In this document: in pieces, positions 9,502-16,992 of the stretch | How positions within the stretch are numbered: the stretch's first letter is position 1 | How the letters are laid out: each line of letters starts with the position of its first letter | Assembly (NCBI GenBank): GCA_016207445.1 | Contig: JACQPS010000087.1 | Location: forward strand, 1 to 26,808 | Direction: 5' to 3' | DNA from: Gemmatimonadota bacterium | GTDB taxonomy: Bacteria > Gemmatimonadota > Gemmatimonadetes > Longimicrobiales > RSA9 | DNA length: 26,808 nt | Translations under genes and position numbers: made by a program | Notes under the pieces: model-generated | Database searches by the model: none | What the model saw: only the letters and a program-made list of their open reading frames with translations | Told to the model about the DNA's origin: nothing

Positions 9502-11091
9502 ATGTTCCAGAAGCTCCTGATCGCCAACCGTGGCGAGATCGCCGTCCGCGTAATCCGCGCCTGCCATGAGCTGGGGGTGGAGGTGGTCGCGGTCTACTCG
9601 GAAGCCGACCGCCTGTCCCCGCACGTGCTCGAAGCGGATGAGGCCTACCTGATCGGTCCACCGCCCTCGGCCGAGAGCTACCTGTGCGCGGACAAGCTCA
9701 TCGCGACCGCCAAGGCCACCGGCTGCCAGGCCATTCACCCCGGCTACGGCTTCCTGGCGGAGCGAGCGCACTTCGCGGAGGCGGTGGAACGCGGCGGGCT
9801 GGTCTTCATCGGGCCGCCGGCGGGCGCCATCGCGGCCATGGGAGACAAGACGGAGGCGCGGCGACGCATGCGCGCGGCGGGTGTGCCGGTCGTGCCGGGC
9901 ACGCTGGAGGTGGTGCCGGACCCGGCGCGGGCCGCGGCCGGCGCGGCAGAGTTGGGTTACCCGGTGCTGCTCAAGGCGGCGGCGGGCGGCGGTGGCAAGG
10001 GCATGCGCGTGGTCCGTTCGGCGGACGAGCTCGTTCGGGCGTTCGAGGCGGCGACCCGCGAATCACAGGGCGCGTTCGGGGATGGCAGCATTTACCTGGA
10101 AAAGTACCTGGACGGGCCGCGCCACATCGAGATCCAGGTGCTGGCGGACGCACGCGGCAGGATCCTGCATCTGGGGGAACGCGAGTGCTCGATCCAGCGC
10201 CGGCACCAGAAGCTGATCGAGGAGGCGCCGAGCCCGGCGCTCACGCCCGAGCTGCGCCGGCGCATGGGCGAGGCGGCAGTAGCCGCCGCGGCCGCGGTGG
10301 GCTATCGGAACGCGGGCACGATCGAGTTCCTGTTCCACGACGGCCGCTTCCATTTCCTGGAAATGAACACCCGCATCCAGGTCGAGCATCCGGTGACGGA
10401 GCTCGTGACCGGGATCGACCTGGTGCAGTGGCAGATCCGCATCGCAGCGGGCGAGCACCTCGCCTTCGGTCAGGATGACGTGCGCCTTTCGGGCCACGCC
10501 ATGGAATGCCGCATCACCAGCGAGGATGCGCTGAACGGCTTTCTCCCCTCGACCGGGCGGATCGAGCTGCTCGAGGTGCCGTCCGGCCCGGGCGTGCGCT
10601 GGGACGGCGGCATAGCGGAGGGATTCGACGTCTCGCTCTTCTACGACCCGCTGCTCGGAAAGCTGATCGTGCACGCGCCGGACCGCGCCACCGCGATCGA
10701 GCGGATGCGGCGCGCTCTGGGCGAGTTGCGCATCATCGGCATCGAGAGCAGCGTGCCGTTCCATCAGCGGGTCATGGAGGAGTCCGATTTTCGGGCGGGC
10801 CGGATCGACATCGGCTACCTGGAGCACCACCCCGATCTCCTGGTGCCCCGCCCGGACGAAGAGGTGCTGCGGACCATGGCGGTCGCGGCCGTGCTGCTCG
10901 AGCGCGAGGCGCGCGAGCGCTCCGGCATCCGGCGCATTGCGCCGGCCGGCGGCTCGTGGCGGATCGACCGTGGCTGGCGCGGCCCGGTGCTGCGTGACTG
11001 GAGCGCGGGTCCGCCGCGCGGCGGCGCTCCGCGACGGAGCCCCGCGCCCGGGCTCACGGGCGAAGGCAAGCGGCTGGAGGGATCTCCGTGA
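9502..11091 (+). CDS. Biotin carboxylase subunit of acyl-CoA (propionyl-CoA) carboxylase
   Basis: It carboxylates protein-bound biotin using ATP and bicarbonate. The 529-residue protein carries the biotin carboxylase N domain (LLIANRGEIAVRVIRAC), HPGYGFLAE at 79-87, the ATP-grasp loop AAAGGGGKGM (159-168) and the catalytic block EMNTRIQVEHPVTE (287-300). The core resembles AccC and ends near residue 450. About 75 residues follow that are proline/arginine-rich near the end and contain no biotin-attachment motif. The biotin carrier is instead encoded separately at 14551, so the subunit that is one PccA chain in many organisms is split here. ATG 9502 follows GAGG at 9493-9496 with suitable spacing. 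The stop overlaps the start of the next gene (GTGA). Confidence 0.9.
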   Translation: MFQKLLIANRGEIAVRVIRACHELGVEVVAVYSEADRLSPHVLEADEAYLIGPPPSAESYLCADKLIATAKATGCQAIHPGYGFLAERAHFAEAVERGGLVFIGPPAGAIAAMGDKTEARRRMRAAGVPVVPGTLEVVPDPARAAAGAAELGYPVLLKAAAGGGGKGMRVVRSADELVRAFEAATRESQGAFGDGSIYLEKYLDGPRHIEIQVLADARGRILHLGERECSIQRRHQKLIEEAPSPALTPELRRRMGEAAVAAAAAVGYRNAGTIEFLFHDGRFHFLEMNTRIQVEHPVTELVTGIDLVQWQIRIAAGEHLAFGQDDVRLSGHAMECRITSEDALNGFLPSTGRIELLEVPSGPGVRWDGGIAEGFDVSLFYDPLLGKLIVHAPDRATAIERMRRALGELRIIGIESSVPFHQRVMEESDFRAGRIDIGYLEHHPDLLVPRPDEEVLRTMAVAAVLLEREARERSGIRRIAPAGGSWRIDRGWRGPVLRDWSAGPPRGGAPRRSPAPGLTGEGKRLEGSP

Positions 11092-13190
11092 TCGAGCTGC
11101 GTACGCTCGGCGGGCTGGATCTGCGGAGCGCGGACGGCGCGGAGCTGCGTTCGATCCTGGTGCAGCCCCGGCGAGTCGCCCTGCTCGCGTACCTGGCGCT
11201 GGAGTTGCCGCGTGGCTTCCACCGGCGCGACAAGCTGCTGCCGCTCTTCTGGGCGGAGCTGGATGCGGAGCACGCGCGCGGCGCCCTGCGCAACGCGCTG
11301 CATTACCTGCGGCGTTCGCTGGGCGAGGGCGTGCTGCTCCGTCGGGGCGACGACGAGGTCGGGCTGGATGCGAAGGCGCTCTGGTGCGACGCGGCGGCCT
11401 TCGAAGCGGCGCTCGCCCAGGGCCGCGCGGCCGAGGCGCTCGAGCTGTATCGCGGGCACCTGCTCCAGGGCTTCTTCGTTTCGGACGCACCCGGGTTCGA
11501 GCGCTGGCTCGAGGGAGCCCGCACGCGACTGCGCGAGCGCGCCGCGCAGGCGGCCTGGACGCTGGCGGACGCGGAGGAAGCGAGCGGCAACGGCCTGGGC
11601 GCGGCGCAATGGGCGCGCTCCGCCGTGGCGTTCCTACCGTTCGACGAGTCGGCGATTCGGCGGCTGATCGAATTGCTCGATCGCCGGGGCGACCGCGCCG
11701 GTGCGATCCGGGCGTACGAAGAGTGGTCGCGCCAGCTGGCCGAGGCCTTCGACCTCGAGCCTTCGCCGGAGACCCGAGCCGTGGCGGAAGGGATCCGCGC
11801 GCGCGCGCGTCCCGCGCCGCCCGCCCCGGCGCTGTTGGGTCTCGGCTTGGCCGGGAGCGAGCCTGCCCCACGTGCGGAGCGGGGGCCGGCGCCCCGTCCA
11901 CGCCGGCTACTCGACACGCTTCGCCGTGTCGCCGCTGGTTCCGACCCTCCACCCACGACCATCCTGCTGGTGGAGGAGGATCCGGAAACGGTGCACCTGC
12001 TCGATGCGAAGCTGGCGGCACCCGGGCGCACGCTCCTGCACGCCTCGACGGCCGCGCAGGCGCAGGAGGTCCTGAGCGCGCAGAATGTGTCGCTCATCCT
12101 GCTGGACCTGGTCCTGCCGGACACCGATGGCCGGAACCTGCTGATGCGGCTGCGCGAGAGGCCGGGAACGGCGGCCACGCCGATCCTGGTGTTGAGCGTG
12201 AAGGCGGGCGGGCAGACCCAGACGGAGTGCTTTGCGCTCGGCGCCGACGGCTTCTTCGAGAAGCCCTTCGACCCGGAGGCGCTCGCGGCGGCCGTGTCGG
12301 CGCGCCTGCTCCGTCCCGCGCTCTACGACCCGCAGCTCGATCCTGTGACGGGACTGCCCAACCGTGCCGGGCTGGTCCAGGCGTTCCGGCGGCTGCGCAC
12401 CACCAGCGAGGGCTCGGGCCTTTTCTCTCTCGCGCTGCTCGAGCTGCAGGCGACGGGCGGGCAGCCGTACTCCGCGCTCAGCGACGACGTGGTGCGCCAT
12501 GCCGCCGAAACGCTCGCGCACCACGTGGGCTCCCGCGAGCTGGTCGGCCGCTGGGCGGGCGCCGAGTTCGTGGTATTGTTTCCGGGGCTGAACCCCGCGC
12601 GCGCGGTGCTCAAGCTGAAGGAGGCCCTGCACGGGCTCCAGGCCGAGGCGGTGCCGGGCCCGGACACGCGGCCGCTCGAGCTGACTTTCTCGGCCGGCGT
12701 CGCCCTCGCCGCGGGCAGCACCAATCTCCAGGACGCCGTCACGGATGCCGATTACCTGTTGTACCTGGCCAAGACCACCGGTCACGGTCAGATCTTCTCC
12801 GCCGAAAGCCGGATCACGCCGCCGCGCCGCAAGATCATCCTGGCGGAATACGACGAGCTCACGGCCAAGGCCGTCGGGTATCGGCTGGCGCGCGAGGGCT
12901 TCGAGGTGGACCGCTACGGCGATGGCGCAGCCGCGCTCGCGGCGGCGCTCGAGGGCACGGCCGCGCTGGTCATCCTGGACGTCCAGATGCCGGGACTCGA
13001 CGGGTTTCAGGTGCTGGAGCGGCTGCGCCGCATCGCAGACCCGCGGCTGCCGGTCGTGATGCTGACGGCGCTGGGAAGTGAGGAGCACATCCTGCGCGGC
13101 TTCGAGCTCGGTGCGGATGATTACATCGTGAAGCCCTTCTCGCCCGTCGAGCTCGTCGCGCGCGTCCACCGACTCCTCAAGAACCGCTGA
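11088..13190 (+). CDS. Fusion regulator: winged helix-BTAD, receiver, degenerate GGDEF, receiver
   Basis: This 700-residue signalling protein starts with an OmpR/SARP-like DNA-binding region (about 1-90) and a bacterial transcriptional activator domain (about 95-240; TPR-like, as in AfsR/DnrI regulators). A proline-rich linker follows. REC1 (about 291-408) has the phosphoacceptor Asp340 in LILLDLVLPDTDG and Lys392. A GGDEF-like domain (about 410-575) keeps DPVTGLPNR, but its signature reads AGAEF (490-494) instead of GGDEF/GGEEF, so cyclase activity is unlikely. REC2 (about 582-699) has Asp631 in LDVQMPGLDG, Thr660 and Lys682; its acidic pocket is altered (LAEYDE). The GTG start at 11088 overlaps the biotin carboxylase stop, suggesting coupled translation. 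No histidine kinase is adjacent. The domains are clear; targets and signal are unknown. Confidence 0.85.
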   Translation: MIELRTLGGLDLRSADGAELRSILVQPRRVALLAYLALELPRGFHRRDKLLPLFWAELDAEHARGALRNALHYLRRSLGEGVLLRRGDDEVGLDAKALWCDAAAFEAALAQGRAAEALELYRGHLLQGFFVSDAPGFERWLEGARTRLRERAAQAAWTLADAEEASGNGLGAAQWARSAVAFLPFDESAIRRLIELLDRRGDRAGAIRAYEEWSRQLAEAFDLEPSPETRAVAEGIRARARPAPPAPALLGLGLAGSEPAPRAERGPAPRPRRLLDTLRRVAAGSDPPPTTILLVEEDPETVHLLDAKLAAPGRTLLHASTAAQAQEVLSAQNVSLILLDLVLPDTDGRNLLMRLRERPGTAATPILVLSVKAGGQTQTECFALGADGFFEKPFDPEALAAAVSARLLRPALYDPQLDPVTGLPNRAGLVQAFRRLRTTSEGSGLFSLALLELQATGGQPYSALSDDVVRHAAETLAHHVGSRELVGRWAGAEFVVLFPGLNPARAVLKLKEALHGLQAEAVPGPDTRPLELTFSAGVALAAGSTNLQDAVTDADYLLYLAKTTGHGQIFSAESRITPPRRKIILAEYDELTAKAVGYRLAREGFEVDRYGDGAAALAAALEGTAALVILDVQMPGLDGFQVLERLRRIADPRLPVVMLTALGSEEHILRGFELGADDYIVKPFSPVELVARVHRLLKNR

Positions 13191-13193
13191 GCC

Positions 13194-14474
13194 GTGGGCC
13201 GCGCCGAAGCGCGCGTCGAGATCACGGGCATCGCGGCCGGGGGTGCAGGCGTGGGGCGGTTGCCCGACGGCCGTGCCGTATTCGTGCATCGTACGGCCCC
13301 CGGCGATCTGGTCGAGCTACGGGTCGTGGAGGAGAAGCGGCGCTGGGCTCGGGGAACGCTGCTGCGCGTGCTTCGTCCCTCCAGTGACCGGCGCGAGGCG
13401 CCCTGCCCGCACTACGCGCGCTGCGGCGGCTGCACGCTCGAGCATCTGACGTACGCGGCGCAGCTTCGTGCCAAGGCGCGCATCGTCGCGGATGGCCTCG
13501 AGCGGATCGGCGGCGTCCAGGCCGCGGTGCCGGACACGGTCGCTTCGCCGCGCGAGTTCCGCTACCGCAATCGCGTCTCCTTCACGCTGGTTCGGACCGG
13601 CCGCGGCCGGACCATCGCCGGCTTTCACGAGCTCGAGCGGCCGCACCGCGTGGTCGACATCACCGAGGCCTGCCTCCTGCCCGAGGAAGCGGTCGCGGGC
13701 GTCTGGGGACGGCTCCGCGCCGCCTGGGGCGTGGAGGCGCAGCGGCTGCCGGCGGGACGTCGGCTGCGCCTGACGCTGCGCGCGTCCGCCGCGGGCATGG
13801 TGACGCTCGTGATCGAAGGCGGCGACACCCCCGGGCGGCCGGACGAACTGCTCCAGCTCGTTCCCGAGCTGCGCGCGATCTGGCATCGGCCCGCCGGCGC
13901 GGCCAACCTCGTGCTGCTCGCCGGGGAAGAGTCCGTGCTGGAGACCTGGGAGGACGAGGAGGTCGGGCTCAGCGGGGCCGTGTTCCTGCAGGTCAACCGC
14001 CAAGCGGCGGCCGCACTCGAGGCGCACGTGCTCGAGCTGGCCGGGGACGTGAGCGGCCGCCGCGTCGTCGATGCGTATTGCGGAGTGGGCCTGCACGCCC
14101 GGCGGCTCGCGCGTGCGGGCGCGCAGGTCGTGGGCATCGAGCTCGACGCGCGCGCGCTGCAGGAGGCGAGCAGGGCGGCCGACGGCGCCGTCTTTCTGAC
14201 CGGTCGGGTCGAGGACCGGCTGCCGTCCGCGCTGCCGGCCGATCTGGTCATCGTGAATCCGCCACGCACCGGGCTGGACGAGGCCGTGCCGCGCGCGCTG
14301 CTCGCGCAGCCGCCCCGGCGCATCCTCTATGTCAGTTGCAACCCAGCGACGCTGGCGCGCGACCTCGGCCGGCTGGCGGCGGCGTTCGCGTTGCGCTCGC
14401 TGCGTTGTTTCGATCTGTTCCCGCAGACGGCGCACGTCGAGACCGTCGCGGAGCTCGCATGGACGGGCGCGTGA
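13194..14474 (+). CDS. rlmD: 23S rRNA (uracil-5-)-methyltransferase, RlmD/RumA family
   Basis: Members of this family methylate C5 of a uridine in 23S rRNA (U1939 for E. coli RlmD) with S-adenosylmethionine. The 426-residue protein has an N-terminal TRAM-like RNA-binding domain (about 5-60). It carries iron-sulfur cluster ligands Cys71, Cys77, Cys80 and Cys160, the cofactor site DAYCGVGL (293-300), FLQVN, NPPRTGL (355-361), and the nucleophile Cys382 in YVSCNPATLARD. The C-terminal HVET follows. GTG 13194 lies three bases after the preceding stop; no start inside that gap competes, though no Shine-Dalgarno sequence is evident. RlmC or a TrmA-like tRNA specificity cannot be excluded. It has no evident metabolic tie to its neighbours. 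Confidence 0.88.
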   Translation: MGRAEARVEITGIAAGGAGVGRLPDGRAVFVHRTAPGDLVELRVVEEKRRWARGTLLRVLRPSSDRREAPCPHYARCGGCTLEHLTYAAQLRAKARIVADGLERIGGVQAAVPDTVASPREFRYRNRVSFTLVRTGRGRTIAGFHELERPHRVVDITEACLLPEEAVAGVWGRLRAAWGVEAQRLPAGRRLRLTLRASAAGMVTLVIEGGDTPGRPDELLQLVPELRAIWHRPAGAANLVLLAGEESVLETWEDEEVGLSGAVFLQVNRQAAAALEAHVLELAGDVSGRRVVDAYCGVGLHARRLARAGAQVVGIELDARALQEASRAADGAVFLTGRVEDRLPSALPADLVIVNPPRTGLDEAVPRALLAQPPRRILYVSCNPATLARDLGRLAAAFALRSLRCFDLFPQTAHVETVAELAWTGA

Positions 14475-14479
14475 GACGC

Positions 14480-14514
14480 GCCCCGGTCGCCTTCCGGGCA
14501 GGTGGCGCCGGGGC
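14480..14514 (+). terminator. GC-rich hairpin between rlmD and the biotin carrier gene
   Basis: GCCCCGG (14480-14486) pairs with CCGGGGC (14508-14514). The inner CGCC (14488-14491) pairs with GGCG (14504-14507) across one bulged T, leaving a 12-nt loop. The stem is followed by TATGTTTG rather than a T run, so as an intrinsic terminator it is weak. TATGTT (14515-14520) could also be part of a promoter for the next gene. Confidence 0.3.
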
Positions 14515-14550
14515 TATGTTTGCGCGGCTCCATCGCGTAATCCAGGCAGG

Positions 14551-15054
14551 ATGCGCTACTACGTCACGATCGCCGACCGGACGATCGAGGTCGAGCTGAC
14601 CGCGGAGGGGGCGCGCGTGGATGGGCGGCTGATCCGCGCAGACCTGGTCACGCTCCCCGGCACGCCCATCCGCCATCTGCTGGCGGACGGGCGCTCGCAC
14701 GCGCTGCTGGCGCGCCCGGGCGAGCGACGCGGCCAGTGGCAGCTCCAGCTCGACGGCTACCGCTTCGAAGCCGAGGTCCTGGACGAACGCACGCGTGCGA
14801 TCCGCGGCATGACCGCGGCAGAACATCCCGCGACGGGCCCGAAGCCCGTGCGGGCGCCGATGCCCGGCCTGGTCGTGCGCGTCGAGGTCGAGCCGGGGCA
14901 GGCGGTGCGCGCGGGCCAGGGCGTGGTGGTGATGGAAGCGATGAAGATGGAGAACGAGCTGAAGGCGGAGGCGGCCGGAGTGGTCGCGAGCGTGCTGGTC
15001 GCGGCCGGGCAGGCGGTAGAGAAAGGCGCCGTGCTGGTGGAGTTCCGGGCATGA
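14551..15054 (+). CDS. Biotin carboxyl carrier protein of acyl-CoA carboxylase
   Basis: It carries the biotin that shuttles CO2 from the biotin carboxylase to the carboxyltransferase. The 167-residue protein ends in a biotinyl domain (about 98-167) with the attachment motif EAMKM (Lys132) and the preceding APMPG loop. Its first 90 residues, including a W.L.LDGYRFEAEV segment and ERTRAIR, resemble the linker (BT) region that joins the carboxylase and biotinyl domains in one-chain PccA/MccA proteins. This gene therefore looks like the detached C-terminal part of a PccA chain, with the biotin carboxylase 3.4 kb upstream. ATG 14551 follows a purine-rich AGGCAGG. The stop overlaps the mutase start (ATGA). 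Confidence 0.88.
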   Translation: MRYYVTIADRTIEVELTAEGARVDGRLIRADLVTLPGTPIRHLLADGRSHALLARPGERRGQWQLQLDGYRFEAEVLDERTRAIRGMTAAEHPATGPKPVRAPMPGLVVRVEVEPGQAVRAGQGVVVMEAMKMENELKAEAAGVVASVLVAAGQAVEKGAVLVEFRA

Positions 15055-16628
15055 GCGAACGGCGCGCGCGCTTCGAGACGCCGAGCGGCATCGAGGTCGC
15101 CCGGCTGTATGCCCAGGGCGACGTCGCCCCGGACCCCGTGCGCGACCTCGCGGTGCCCGGCCAGTTCCCGTTCACGCGCGGCGTCTATCCCACCATGTAC
15201 CGCGGCCGGCTCTGGACCATGCGTCAATACGCCGGCTTCGGCACGGCCGAGGAAACGAACCGGCGCTATCGCTACCTGCTCGAGCAGGGCCAGACCGGCC
15301 TGAGCGTGGCCTTCGATCTGCCCACGCAGATGGGATACGACTCCGACCACCCCATGTCGCACGGAGAGGTCGGGCGCGTCGGCGTCGCCATCGACACGCT
15401 GGAGGACATGCGGCGATTGTTCGACGGAATTCCGCTCGAGCAGGTTTCGGTCTCGATGACGATCAACGCGACGGCCGCCGTCCTGCTGGCGCTCTATGTG
15501 GCGCTCGCCGATGAGCGCGGCATCGCGCGGGACCGACTGTCCGGCACGGTGCAGAACGACGTGCTGAAGGAATACATTGCGCGCGGCACGTACATCTTCC
15601 CGGTCGAGCCGAGCCTGCGGCTGGTCACGGACATCTTCGACTTCTGTGCGCGGGAGGTGCCACGCTGGAACAGCATCTCCATCAGCGGCTACCACATTCG
15701 GGAGGCGGGAGCGACGGCCGCGCAGGAGCTGGCCTTCACCTTCGCGGATGCGCTGGAGTACGTTCAGCGGGCCCTCGGCCGCGGCCTCGCGCTGGAAGCC
15801 TTTGCGCCCAGACTGTCCTTCTTCTTTGCCGCGCACAGTGACCTGTTCGAGGAAGCGGCGAAGTTCCGCGCCGCGCGCCGCCTGTGGGCGCGGCTGGTGC
15901 GCGAGCGCTTCCAGGGATCGGACGAGGCTTGCCGGCTGCGCTTCCATACCCAGACCGGCGGCGTAACGCTCACGGCCCAGCAGCCGCTGAACAACGTGGT
16001 GCGCGTCGCGGTGCAGGCGCTCGCGGCGGTCCTGGGCGGCACCCAGTCGCTGCACACGAACGCCTATGACGAGGCACTGGCGCTGCCGACCGCGGCATCG
16101 GCCAAGCTCGCGCTCCGGACGCAGCAGATCCTGGCGCACGAATCCGGCGTGACCGAGACCATCGATCCGCTGGGGGGTAGCTACTACGTGGAGGCGTTGA
16201 CGCGCGCCCTGGAGGAGAAGGCGCTCGGCTACCTGCGCCGATCGGACGAGCTGGGCGGCGCGGCCAACGCCATCGAATTTTTCCAGGAGGAGATTCAGCG
16301 GGCCGCGTATGCGCACCAGCTGGCGGTCGAGCGGGGCGAACGCGTGATCGTGGGCGTGAACGCATTCCGCGAGGAGGAGGGCACGCCGCGCATCGAGCAG
16401 CCGGACTACCCGGCGCTGGAAGCCGCGCAGACGGCGCGGCTCGCGCAGCTCCGCCGCCACCGGGAGGGGCGCACGGTGGCGCGGGCGCTGGCGACCGTTC
16501 GTGAAGCGGCACGTGACGGCGCGAACCTGCTGCCGCCCATGATCGAGGCCGTGAAGGCAGAGGCCACGCTGGGCGAGATCAGCGATGTGCTGCGGGAGGA
16601 GTGGGGGGTCTACCGGGGCGCGGCGTGA
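15051..16628 (+). CDS. Methylmalonyl-CoA mutase, large (catalytic) subunit
   Basis: It isomerises (R)-methylmalonyl-CoA to succinyl-CoA using adenosylcobalamin. The 525-residue protein contains the TIM-barrel substrate domain only: TMYRGRLWTMRQYAGFG, GLSVAFDLPTQMGYDSD, SISISGYHIREAGA and QSLHTNAYDEALALPT. Tyr60 and Arg178 align with Tyr89 and Arg207 of the Propionibacterium enzyme. These residues differ in isobutyryl-CoA mutase (Phe/Gln) and 2-hydroxyisobutyryl-CoA mutase (Ile/Gln), so methylmalonyl-CoA is the expected substrate. There is no C-terminal B12-binding domain (DxHxxG absent), so a separate small subunit must be encoded elsewhere. ATG 15051 overlaps the biotin carrier stop. Together with the carboxylase genes it forms a propionyl-CoA to succinyl-CoA route. 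Confidence 0.92.
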   Translation: MSERRARFETPSGIEVARLYAQGDVAPDPVRDLAVPGQFPFTRGVYPTMYRGRLWTMRQYAGFGTAEETNRRYRYLLEQGQTGLSVAFDLPTQMGYDSDHPMSHGEVGRVGVAIDTLEDMRRLFDGIPLEQVSVSMTINATAAVLLALYVALADERGIARDRLSGTVQNDVLKEYIARGTYIFPVEPSLRLVTDIFDFCAREVPRWNSISISGYHIREAGATAAQELAFTFADALEYVQRALGRGLALEAFAPRLSFFFAAHSDLFEEAAKFRAARRLWARLVRERFQGSDEACRLRFHTQTGGVTLTAQQPLNNVVRVAVQALAAVLGGTQSLHTNAYDEALALPTAASAKLALRTQQILAHESGVTETIDPLGGSYYVEALTRALEEKALGYLRRSDELGGAANAIEFFQEEIQRAAYAHQLAVERGERVIVGVNAFREEEGTPRIEQPDYPALEAAQTARLAQLRRHREGRTVARALATVREAARDGANLLPPMIEAVKAEATLGEISDVLREEWGVYRGAA

Positions 16629-16661
16629 ACTCGAGACACCAGGAAAGAATTACGATCAGCT

Positions 16662-16991
16662 ATGCCAACCTACGAGTATCGTTGCCGTAACGGCCACGAG
16701 TTCGAGCAGTTCCAGCGCATGACGGACCCGCCGGTGGCGAAATGCCCGGCTTGCGGCGCCGACGCGGAGCGCCTGCTCTCGGCCGGCGCGGGCCTCCTCT
16801 TCAAGGGCTCAGGCTTCTACATCACGGATTACCGGAGCGATCGCTACAAGAAGGCGGCCGAGGCCGAGAAAGGCGGCGGCGAGAAGTCCGGCAAGCCGTC
16901 GGCGGCCGGGGGCGAGGGCGAGAAGTCGGCCCGGCCGCCGGAAACCAAGGCCGAGGGCGGCAGCGGCGCTCCGCCCGTGTCGCAGGATTGA
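16662..16991 (+). CDS. FmdB-family zinc ribbon protein
   Basis: The 109-residue protein starts MPTYEYRC and has a short zinc-ribbon domain (residues 1-50) with Cys8, Cys28 and Cys31. The usual second cysteine (Cys11 in CxxC) is missing; the knuckle reads CRNGHEF, so His12 is a likely fourth ligand. After GFYITDY (residues 52-58) comes a lysine/glycine/glutamate-rich low-complexity tail (about 62-109), probably disordered. FmdB-type proteins are widespread putative regulators with poorly known roles. ATG 16662 follows AGGAAAG (16649-16655). The gene ends one base before argS, so the two are probably cotranscribed. Confidence 0.82.
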   Translation: MPTYEYRCRNGHEFEQFQRMTDPPVAKCPACGADAERLLSAGAGLLFKGSGFYITDYRSDRYKKAAEAEKGGGEKSGKPSAAGGEGEKSARPPETKAEGGSGAPPVSQD

Positions 16992-16992
16992 G

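Noticed and set aside
12323..12830. An active diguanylate cyclase in the fusion regulator
   Set aside because: The signature is AGAEF, so the acidic residue at the third position needed for metal binding and catalysis is alanine.
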